The notes beneath the pieces were generated by a model, which had not been told where the DNA came from, made no database searches, and worked only from the letters and a program-made list of their open reading frames with translations. This document shows, piece by piece, positions 25,103-32,380 of a DNA stretch of 64,000 bases; positions within the stretch are counted from its first letter, which is position 1, and every line of letters begins with the position of its first letter. Both the position numbers and the translations under genes were made by a program. Source of the DNA: an uncultured Flavobacterium sp. (GTDB lineage Bacteria; Bacteroidota; Bacteroidia; Flavobacteriales; Flavobacteriaceae). The stretch covers positions 31,668 through 95,667 of the forward strand of contig NZ_CALTYA010000010.1 in the NCBI RefSeq assembly GCF_943913405.1. Reading direction: 5' to 3'.

Positions 25103-27354
25103 AATTTTATTATTAAATGTTCTAAGCCATAATCATTTACTCTTATTCTATTAATATAATTCAATGAATCTATAAATTCTGCATCTGTCCAGAGTTTTCT
25201 GTTTTGGAGTATCTGCTTCCAAACATACATTTCTTTGTCTAATTTTGATAGCGATTTATATACTATTTCGCCCAGTTCTTCCATATGTTTCAAATGTGCC
25301 AACTCGTGGAATACAATTATTTCAGTTGCCTCTTTTGAAAGGATAAATTGTTTGGTTATTGCATCAAATCCACCCACCAATGGCGGGTTTTGGCTACTCA
25401 TAAATCTAAATAAATCGTCTACCTTATCAAAACCCATGAGAGGTTTAAAAAGTTTTTTAATACTTTTCAAATCTCCATCAATTACCAAGATTATCCCCTT
25501 TTCTTTTAGCAACCCCCTTAGTTTTCTGATTTGTGATGCTCTTAGAATAGAACCGCCCAAATTCCCTTTAGTTGGTTTGGCTTGTGCCATCCAGTCTAAA
25601 TCTGATTTGGAAAGATTTGGCACGTCATCAACAAATTTTTTTGCTAAATCAGCAACAACTTGTTTCATATTCGTAAACACCTCATCCACCAGCTTAATAA
25701 TCTCATCGGTTCCTTTTGAAAGAAATTCATAGAGCCATTTTAAGCTTTTTACTAAGGAAGCTATTGATTTTTCAGCAACTTTAAACGGTAATTTTAGAGT
25801 TCCGATCAATAAATTTCCTAAAGCTTTGAAGGTTTCGCCTAGCTTTGCTATTATGGCTTCAATGCTCAAAACGCCTCCTGTAAAAAGAATTCCGACTGCA
25901 ATTTCAATTGCCAATTCAACCACAAAGCCAATGAACATTCCTGAAAAATAAGCAATTTCTACAATCGAAGTTGTCGAATCAGAAAGCGCCCATTTTTTTA
26001 TATTTGTTGCTAATGTAGCAAAAATTTGGCCAAAATCAAGTTCTTGAAAAGCAAGTATGCAGTCGTCGATTTGCTCTAATAATTGCGGGCCTTTTTCTTT
26101 GAAATTTTCTAATAATTCTGCAATTTCGCCAGCGCCTTGAAAAAGATATTGAACTAGCGAAAATATACCGCAGATGGCTTCAATAAAACCATTCCAAAGA
26201 CCACATATAAAAGCATTGACTGCATAAATAGACTCTTTTAAAATATCTGAAAAATCAATGTTTTCAAGTTTATCTAAGGCCGCGTCAATTGTGATTCTTA
26301 AATTTTTATATTTCTCTAAAAGCATCTCTGAAAAACTCGCCTTTCCAGGAATAAAAGAAATAGGGTTTATTGCAAATGGAAAAATAGCCTGAACAGGAAC
26401 TTTCGAAATAAAATTTAAGGCATTTTGGATACTTTCATCATATGCTTCTGTGTTTTGTCTTAAGTTTTTAACCGCATTTTTTATCAATGAATTTATTTCG
26501 GAATCATCAATGTTGTCTAAAACTGTTGTTATTCCTGGAAAAAGCAAAGGTTGAAATTTTACATTCTCTTCAGGCTTTGCCGGATTCCAGTTTTTTTCTT
26601 CAATGGTGCAGTTGTTTCTGATTCCGTCGATTGCTATTTCAATTCCTGAGGCGATTAACTTGATTAATTTTGAATCTGAGACCAAGAAAGAAATTGCTTC
26701 AAACACGCAGGAGATTAGGTTCACGGTATTACTTTCAACTTTGTCTTTTCTCAATAATTCCTGCAAGTCTGATTTTGAAATATTGTATTGCGAATTGATA
26801 TAACTTGCAAATTCTGAATTTTGCGAAAATAACTTATCAAAAAAGCTTGAATTATTTACGCTTTCCCCTTTTTTAATATACATTGTGGCTCCGCTCCAGT
26901 CTCCAGAATTGTCTTCCAGAAAAAATAAAATTTCATTTTTATCAGGAATAGTTTTTGGATCGTTGAATAGATTAGTTAGTTGACTAGATTCTTTAGAAAT
27001 AAATAATTTGACTTTGAAAGCTTTTTCCCCATCATCTAATTTTCTGTTTCCGCCTTTAGCCTCAACAACAAAGGTTTGTTCGATTATTTTTATTTTCTGT
27101 GAAGGGTTTTGATTAGAACTTGAATCAACAATTATCTCAAAATTGCCATAAGTGTAGTTTTTGGAGCCTAGGAAAAAGTTGTTTTTTATATCCTCTCCAT
27201 TTTTTGATAGTGGAGAAAACGCGAATGGATTTTGTTTTTCAGAAGCTGTATTGTTTAGAGGTAAATCAAAAGGGTCATTTTTTGGAAATAAACTTCCTAA
27301 AAATCCATCATCAGCTTCGCTATCCCAAATTATTGGGAAATTATTTGTGCTCAT
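25099..27354 (-). CDS. Polymorphic-toxin-like protein with C-terminal zincin metallopeptidase
   Basis: A 751-residue protein. The start is set at the ATG giving MSTNNFPIIW; an in-frame start 33 bases upstream would overlap a hairpin. Residues 1-250 are Asn/Ser-rich with no signal peptide and no PAAR, RHS or LXG domain that I recognise. Residues about 300-590 are hydrophobic and helical (e.g. GMFIGFVVELAIEIAVGILF), like pre-toxin membrane-interacting segments. The last about 140 residues carry HELAHLKH (H683, E684, H687), then EMYVWKQIL, the pattern of zincin-like metallopeptidase toxins (Tox-MPTase type). A copy of the segment 525-555 is found as a relic 1 kb downstream. The family assignment of the C-terminus is established-knowledge-based; the target protein is unknown. 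Confidence 0.75.
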   Translation of the reverse strand: MSTNNFPIIWDSEADDGFLGSLFPKNDPFDLPLNNTASEKQNPFAFSPLSKNGEDIKNNFFLGSKNYTYGNFEIIVDSSSNQNPSQKIKIIEQTFVVEAKGGNRKLDDGEKAFKVKLFISKESSQLTNLFNDPKTIPDKNEILFFLEDNSGDWSGATMYIKKGESVNNSSFFDKLFSQNSEFASYINSQYNISKSDLQELLRKDKVESNTVNLISCVFEAISFLVSDSKLIKLIASGIEIAIDGIRNNCTIEEKNWNPAKPEENVKFQPLLFPGITTVLDNIDDSEINSLIKNAVKNLRQNTEAYDESIQNALNFISKVPVQAIFPFAINPISFIPGKASFSEMLLEKYKNLRITIDAALDKLENIDFSDILKESIYAVNAFICGLWNGFIEAICGIFSLVQYLFQGAGEIAELLENFKEKGPQLLEQIDDCILAFQELDFGQIFATLATNIKKWALSDSTTSIVEIAYFSGMFIGFVVELAIEIAVGILFTGGVLSIEAIIAKLGETFKALGNLLIGTLKLPFKVAEKSIASLVKSLKWLYEFLSKGTDEIIKLVDEVFTNMKQVVADLAKKFVDDVPNLSKSDLDWMAQAKPTKGNLGGSILRASQIRKLRGLLKEKGIILVIDGDLKSIKKLFKPLMGFDKVDDLFRFMSSQNPPLVGGFDAITKQFILSKEATEIIVFHELAHLKHMEELGEIVYKSLSKLDKEMYVWKQILQNRKLWTDAEFIDSLNYINRIRVNDYGLEHLIIKL

Positions 27355-27372
27355 AATTTTAAGTTTTAAAAG

Positions 27373-27406
27373 AAAATATAGCTCCAAACTCGGAGCTATA
27401 TTTTTT
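27373..27406 (-). terminator. Hairpin between the 1256-residue protein gene and the toxin gene
   Basis: AAAATATAGCTCC (27373-27385) pairs with GGAGCTATATTTT (27392-27404), 13 bp around a six-base loop. It begins 10 bp past the large gene's stop and ends 18 bp before the toxin ATG. The T-tract in the minus direction is imperfect, so it could act as a partial terminator or attenuator that lowers toxin expression. Confidence 0.7.
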
Positions 27407-27415
27407 AGTTATTAA

Positions 27416-30400
27416 TTAGAGTCCCATTTCTCTTTTTATGGCTTCTACAGAAATCTGCGCTACAACTTTTCTAGGATTTGAATCCGTTGCAAGTTGTAAG
27501 AATCCGTTGTTGAGGTCAATGTTTTCAATTGGCTTCACGGTCGAGGACTTTCCTTTTAAAATTGTTGATTTCTTCTTAAAAGGATTTTTTGAAACTTGTT
27601 TGTTGTCTTTATCAAGAATCGGTTTTCCATCAGAATCGAACATTTTATAATCTTTACAATCTTCGTCACATGGCAAAGCTGTTGGCACTTCCATCCCGAT
27701 GCTTCCTGCTTGGATCATTGTCAGTGAAGTTGGTACTCTTGTTTCCCAAGTTTCTTCAACTTCGCCTTCGGTTTCTCTCAATTCATCAACGATTGAGATG
27801 AATAATTCATCGTCTAGGGTTGGAACTTGGCCACCGTTCCAGACTTGTCCTGTTGCCATATACCAGTTTACGGCTTCTTCAAATCCTGGGCGTATTGTTA
27901 AAATTACTCTTGCCATTCCGCTTTGAAGGAAAGCTCTGAATATTGCATCGTCAGTTTCATCAATGTTGTATAATTCTCCCCATTGATTTTTTTGTGCCCA
28001 ATAAAAAGGATAAAAATTATAGCTCATTAAATCCCATTCGAATGCCTGCTCAAAGAATTTTATTTTTGCGGAATAAGTTTCTAACTCACGACTATTGTTA
28101 ACTTGGATGTTATTTGTTTTTTCTCCAATTAAAAAGCTAACTTCTCCCAGATTTGCATGATCTGCCATATATTCAATACAGTTCTTTTTTAGAATTATAT
28201 TTTCAATTTGGCGATAGAACAATGGGTTTGATCGTTTCTTCTCAGTTTGCAATGCTTTTAATTCTTTTACTTTTGCATTGTATTCTTCAAGTTTGGTTTC
28301 ATAGGCTTCGATGATTGCGCTGAAGGTTTCTTGTTGCCATTGTTGAAAAACACTTTCAGTTCTTTCTAGTTTTAGGTTTATATTTGCAATTCCGGCATGA
28401 TAAGTAATAAAGTAGATTGAAACAGGAATATTCTTTTCAAAATTTTCTAGTCTATCAGGGTCATTTCCTTTTGGATTTGGTGTAAGAGGATAATTGTCAT
28501 TTCCCAAATTTGTATGATATCTTAAATTTCCAACACTAATAGCTAAACTTCTTCCAACGTTAGTTGAGGATATCGCTGGTCCAGAAACGGTTACAATAGC
28601 ATCAATTGTTTTATAGCCATCAGGTAATGCAATGTTTTTTTTCTCAGACCATGATTGCGGATCTCTACCTCCCTTTCCATCAAAATTAAACTCTGTTCCA
28701 ACTGATATGTTTTTTGAGGGCAGGGCTTCTATGGTTGCATTATATTTTTCTGCCCAATATTTGTAAGTTCCTTCTAATGAACCCATAGTTAATTTTAGAC
28801 TTCCTTCATTTCTAGGGTCAAGAGGTCTTTCAATGGTTTCTTGATCATTAAAACTTATTTCGTTAACTGCTTGTTTATGAAAAGCTGCAGGCTCAGGAAT
28901 CATGAATTCATACATCAATCGCTTGCCATAATTGATAATTTTATTTTTGTAAATTTTGTCAACCCAACGATAAACACCTGAAACATGCTCTCTGTTTTCT
29001 CTATTATCAAAACCGTGCTTGTTGTTTTCTTCAAACTCTTCAATTACTTTTGAGATACGCTCTTCTTTTACTTTCTGAACAACTCTGTCAAGCACTCTTT
29101 CTGTAATTTCTTTGGCATGAGTTACCGCCTGGCTGTTTGATTCTTCTGAGGAAGTATTATTTGCAAAATCTGCACCGGCACTCAATTTTATTTTCGGATA
29201 CTCTGCATTCATACTAGCGTAGCCACCAATATGTGAATCTTCAGCTAATACAGAAGCAACTTCTGAATTCATTTCGAAACGATCAGTAGAAGTGGAATCG
29301 GTTAGTTTTTCTGATTCCTTTTCTTTGGATGTTGTTATTGTGTCTTCAGTTCTGCGTAATCTTCGTGTGGATCTTTCTTTGTATTCGCTAGCCATCACGT
29401 TTTCAATGTGTGACACTTCACCAGGAACATAGCAACAAACCTCTTGCTCTACTTTTCTATAATCAGCAATTCCTAAGCGTTTGATTCCAAAGCCAGCTGG
29501 AATGAATGTTTCATCTGGTGTGGTATTTCCGTTTCCTGGTGATTCTGCTGAGCCTTTGCCGTCGTATTCATAAATTCCGCTTCCAGAAAGCGTATATTTA
29601 TAAGTGGGTTTACCTGTGTTTCCTTCACTTAGGTGCGAATCAGAAAAATCATTGAAATCAGAAACAAGCTCTTTCGCAATTGGATCTAGAGGTATATTAT
29701 GGCGACCAAATGTGTTAATAGAAACTAGCGTATCTCCTTCTCCCCAAAACATAATTTGTTTGCCTGCCTGAGTTACTAATGTTCCTTCTATTCTGAAATA
29801 ATCTTCTTCATCAGGAATGTATTCGTCTATAAAAATACTGACTTGTAGCTTGTTTCCAACCCAAGTTGATGATTTGGAAGTTCCAGCATGAGCATGCCCT
29901 GCGCTAAATGTTAAGTCATAATTTGCTTGGTCAATTTTCACGCCACTTTCCATTCCGGTGAATTCAAGCAAAAGTTTTTTTCTTGTGCTATTTAAAGCAA
30001 CTGATTGAAAGGTAAAAGAATTACTAATTCTTTGCATTTCTTTTTTTAAAACTGGCAAAATCACACCACCAGTATTTCTGTATTTTTGCGAAAAGTTTGT
30101 CCTTGCAAATTGCATTTCAATTAATCTGGCTTCTTTTTTGTTTACATAATCTTGAATTTCCTGAAATGTATCATAGCCAAGAATAGTGATGCAACTTTCT
30201 ACGATCCAAAAATGGTCTGTATCTTTGGAATACTCGTGAAGATATTTTGTTTCACTGTTAGGTTTGAAATCAAATTTTGGCAAGTGCAGATTTTCATATT
30301 CAAAAACGACAGTCTCTAGTTTTGTTATAGGATCGACAATGATTTTTTCAATTTTTGTTGCTTTATTGTATGCTTCTTCAACCGCAATCTCATAAGAAAG

Positions 30401-31186
30401 GTTGTAATTTTTTAGATCTCTTTGTTTATCCTTTTTATATCTCCCTTCAATTACCGCAACGCTTTCGCGCATTTTTTTAAATTGTGATAAATGATCATTG
30501 ATTAAAGAGATTTCAATGGTTTCGCTTGGCTCTGTAGGGATTATTCTTGCTTCAGGCTTATCTTTTCGGTTTATTTCCATAGAAGCTGAATGTGAAGTCT
30601 CTTCCTCTAAAAATATTTTTCTCGGCATTATAATTCTTGCCTGCGCTAATTTTCTCAATGATTTTAAATCATTTTGGAGACCATTCTTTTGTTGTAAAAA
30701 TAAATTTGCTACAAGAACGGATAAAGTCGCCTCTCTAATGTAATTCGATTTTGAAGTAACTATTTGATAAATAAGGTTGTCCCACAGGATAATCATTCTA
30801 TCAAAATTGAGTTCTGAAAGATTGCTTGATATGTTTAGGCCACAATCATTTAAACTTTTTTCTAATTCTTCTAAAGTAAATTTTTTACGATTTGATGTCA
30901 GCCAAGTAGCGAATTCAAAGAATTTATTGTCTCTGTAATCATTTACGCAAACTTTCAGGTCGTCAATTTTCTTAAATTCGGTATCTGAAAGCGCAAATTC
31001 GCTTGCATAATTTTTTAAATTTTCCTTTTTGGAATTTGTTGAATGATTATCATTATATATCTTGAAACCAGATCCATCAACAAATGGATGCTGTACAAAT
31101 GTCTTCTGTACTTTTTCATTTTCAACTAATCCTGGAGCTCTCATCGTGACAAATCTGAAGAGCGTGTTTTTAATTTCTGTACTCAT
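27416..31186 (-). CDS. Large (1256-residue) protein of unknown family, possible carrier of the toxin
   Basis: I do not recognise the family and see no catalytic motif. It has no signal peptide or membrane helix. Residues 1-230 look mixed helical; about 225-290 and 1010-1045 are Lys/Glu-rich coiled-coil candidates; about 395-560 and 850-960 look beta-sandwich-like (HAHAGTSKSSTW, PAISSTNVGRSLAISVGN). Around 600-740 there is a Ser/Thr/Arg-rich segment (ERSTRRLRRTEDTITTSKE) and a helical stretch with repeated KE. The end of the protein (about 1120-1256) has TRVPTSLTMIQ and a Lys-rich tail. Like the toxin it starts with MST. It is the first gene of the unit, with a 132-base leader behind a canonical promoter, and is divergent from an S24 repressor. 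A structural or carrier role is inference. Confidence 0.6.
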   Translation of the reverse strand: MSTEIKNTLFRFVTMRAPGLVENEKVQKTFVQHPFVDGSGFKIYNDNHSTNSKKENLKNYASEFALSDTEFKKIDDLKVCVNDYRDNKFFEFATWLTSNRKKFTLEELEKSLNDCGLNISSNLSELNFDRMIILWDNLIYQIVTSKSNYIREATLSVLVANLFLQQKNGLQNDLKSLRKLAQARIIMPRKIFLEEETSHSASMEINRKDKPEARIIPTEPSETIEISLINDHLSQFKKMRESVAVIEGRYKKDKQRDLKNYNLSYEIAVEEAYNKATKIEKIIVDPITKLETVVFEYENLHLPKFDFKPNSETKYLHEYSKDTDHFWIVESCITILGYDTFQEIQDYVNKKEARLIEMQFARTNFSQKYRNTGGVILPVLKKEMQRISNSFTFQSVALNSTRKKLLLEFTGMESGVKIDQANYDLTFSAGHAHAGTSKSSTWVGNKLQVSIFIDEYIPDEEDYFRIEGTLVTQAGKQIMFWGEGDTLVSINTFGRHNIPLDPIAKELVSDFNDFSDSHLSEGNTGKPTYKYTLSGSGIYEYDGKGSAESPGNGNTTPDETFIPAGFGIKRLGIADYRKVEQEVCCYVPGEVSHIENVMASEYKERSTRRLRRTEDTITTSKEKESEKLTDSTSTDRFEMNSEVASVLAEDSHIGGYASMNAEYPKIKLSAGADFANNTSSEESNSQAVTHAKEITERVLDRVVQKVKEERISKVIEEFEENNKHGFDNRENREHVSGVYRWVDKIYKNKIINYGKRLMYEFMIPEPAAFHKQAVNEISFNDQETIERPLDPRNEGSLKLTMGSLEGTYKYWAEKYNATIEALPSKNISVGTEFNFDGKGGRDPQSWSEKKNIALPDGYKTIDAIVTVSGPAISSTNVGRSLAISVGNLRYHTNLGNDNYPLTPNPKGNDPDRLENFEKNIPVSIYFITYHAGIANINLKLERTESVFQQWQQETFSAIIEAYETKLEEYNAKVKELKALQTEKKRSNPLFYRQIENIILKKNCIEYMADHANLGEVSFLIGEKTNNIQVNNSRELETYSAKIKFFEQAFEWDLMSYNFYPFYWAQKNQWGELYNIDETDDAIFRAFLQSGMARVILTIRPGFEEAVNWYMATGQVWNGGQVPTLDDELFISIVDELRETEGEVEETWETRVPTSLTMIQAGSIGMEVPTALPCDEDCKDYKMFDSDGKPILDKDNKQVSKNPFKKKSTILKGKSSTVKPIENIDLNNGFLQLATDSNPRKVVAQISVEAIKREMGL

Positions 31187-31317
31187 AAAATAAATTTTTA
31201 ATATGTTTGAATAAATTGTTTGAAATAAATCATATAAATTTTCTCAATTCCTTTGTTGTAGGAGTTCCGGAATACCTAATTTTAAGTTTTAAATGAGCTT
31301 GTGACTTAACTTCGGTG

Positions 31318-31364
31318 CAAATATAGAAGATAATAATCTTATAAAACTAATTTAAAATAAGATT
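31318..31364 (-). promoter_or_regulatory. Promoter/operator of the large-protein-toxin unit
   Basis: The complement holds TATATTTG (31318-31325), then upstream GATTATTATCTTC, AATTAGTTTTAT and AATCTTATTTT. The whole 45-47 base stretch is nearly the same as the promoter of the M15 unit at 24466-24510. The inverted repeat AATCTTAT/ATAAGATT flanks it and could bind a dimeric regulator. Confidence 0.6.
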
Positions 31365-31441
31365 TTTTTCTTTTATTTTGTAAAATTCTACTATTGAGTT
31401 TTTAAAGCCTGTTTATATCAATAATTAATATAATTTTTGTG

Positions 31442-31467
31442 TTGTACTTAATTCATTTTTAGTACAA
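31442..31467. promoter_or_regulatory. Candidate operator (inverted repeat)
   Basis: TTGTACT and AGTACAA, 7 bp each, are separated by 12 bases. The site sits between the divergent promoters and is a reasonable candidate for binding the adjacent S24 repressor dimer. The AT-richness of the region makes chance repeats likely, so this is tentative. Confidence 0.4.
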
Positions 31468-31558
31468 ATAATAGAAAATAAATGCATGTATTAAAAGCTT
31501 ATTTTCTTATAATCGTTTAGAAATACTAATAATTATACGTCTATAAAGATTTTTTTCC

Positions 31559-31566
31559 TATTTTTG
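31559..31566 (+). promoter_or_regulatory. -7 box of the S24 repressor gene
   Basis: TATTTTTG fits TAnnTTTG and is 24 bases before the ATG at 31591. Confidence 0.5.
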
Positions 31567-31590
31567 TAGAAATTTTAGAACAGCAATCTC

Positions 31591-32289
31591 ATGGTTTCAG
31601 AAAGAGTAGGAGAATATATGGCCAAAAAAGGCATAAGCTATTATGCCTTTGAAAATAGCATTGGCGCCAGCAGAGGAAGTATTTCAAAGGCAGTCAAAGA
31701 AGGAAAAAGCATCGGCTCTCAAGTTTTAGAAAATATTCTTTCAGTTTATACCGATTTGAATCCGACTTGGCTTTTGACTGGACAAGGAAATATTTTTGTA
31801 GAAAATGAGTTGATTCCCAGAAATAATAAAATGGAAACTTTTAGACTGAAAACAGATTCTTCTTTAGAAATCCAGCAAATTCCGTTGTATGACATTGAAG
31901 CTGTCGCAGGATTGGTGCCGCTTTTTCAAGACAGCAAATCACAAGAACCGATTGACCATATTTCGATTCCGCATTTGCCAAAATGCGACGGAGCGGTTTA
32001 TGTGACTGGAGACAGCATGTATCCGTTATTAAAAAGTGGCGACATCGTTTTATATAAAGAAATCAATGATATCAGAAACGAGATTTTCTGGGGAGAAATG
32101 TATCTTTTGAGCATTGACATGAGCGGCGAAGAATATATTACGGTAAAATACATCCAGAAATCCGAAAAAGAAGGCTTTGTAAAGCTCGTAAGCCAAAATA
32201 AGCACCATCAGGATAAAGATGTCGAATTGTCAAAAATAAAGGCTCTGGCGCTTGTAAAAGCAAGCATCAGAATCAACGCAATGCACTAA
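31591..32289 (+). CDS. LexA/CI-like transcriptional repressor (HTH + S24 peptidase)
   Basis: A 232-residue protein. Residues 1-65 form an XRE-type helix-turn-helix (YYAFENSIGASRGSISKAVKEGK) with the LNPTWLLTGQG ending typical of Bacteroidota phage-like repressors. The C-terminal S24 domain has the nucleophile Ser142 in GDSMYPLLKSGD and the general base Lys186 in ITVKYIQK; spacing (44) is like phage CI repressors. An Ala-Gly pair (A106-G107) precedes the domain in the position of the LexA/CI self-cleavage site. It could therefore be inactivated by RecA-stimulated self-cleavage during DNA damage. It is transcribed away from the large-protein-toxin unit, so it is the obvious candidate regulator of that unit. 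Confidence 0.87.
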   Translation: MVSERVGEYMAKKGISYYAFENSIGASRGSISKAVKEGKSIGSQVLENILSVYTDLNPTWLLTGQGNIFVENELIPRNNKMETFRLKTDSSLEIQQIPLYDIEAVAGLVPLFQDSKSQEPIDHISIPHLPKCDGAVYVTGDSMYPLLKSGDIVLYKEINDIRNEIFWGEMYLLSIDMSGEEYITVKYIQKSEKEGFVKLVSQNKHHQDKDVELSKIKALALVKASIRINAMH

Positions 32290-32293
32290 TAAA

Positions 32294-32317
32294 AAGGCGG
32301 ACAATTTTGTCCGCCTT
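32294..32317. terminator. Perfect palindromic terminator between S24 and M1 genes
   Basis: A 24-bp perfect palindrome (AAGGCGGACAAT and its complement). In the minus direction it is followed by a T-rich stretch, so it best ends the M1 peptidase transcript; it can also stop the repressor transcript. Confidence 0.8.
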
Positions 32318-32338
32318 AAATTTCAATATAACTTTTAA

Positions 32339-32373
32339 CGCAGATTTGCAGATTTTTAATCCGTGAATCTGCG
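32339..32373. repeat. Dispersed inverted repeat CGCAGATT (copy 1)
   Basis: CGCAGATT (32339-32346) and AATCTGCG (32366-32373) form inverted arms; the left arm is partly doubled (GCAGATTTGCAGATTT). A near-identical element lies at 54759-54801, so this is a dispersed intergenic repeat. Confidence 0.6.
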
Positions 32374-32380
32374 GTAATTT

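Larger units (their letters stand above)
31187..31590. other. Divergent control region of the toxin unit and S24 repressor (404 bp)
   Basis: Very AT-rich, non-coding. It holds two promoters facing away from each other (31318-31364 minus and 31559-31566 plus) and at least two inverted repeats: AATCTTAT/ATAAGATT (31335-31342 and 31357-31364), which lies within the minus promoter region, and TTGTACT/AGTACAA (31442-31448 and 31461-31467). The leader of the large-protein mRNA (31187-31317) shows no gene. Confidence 0.55.

Noticed and set aside
22057..32289. Complete prophage
   Set aside because: An endolysin-like gene and a CI-like repressor are present, but no integrase, terminase, portal, capsid or tail genes were found in or near the region.
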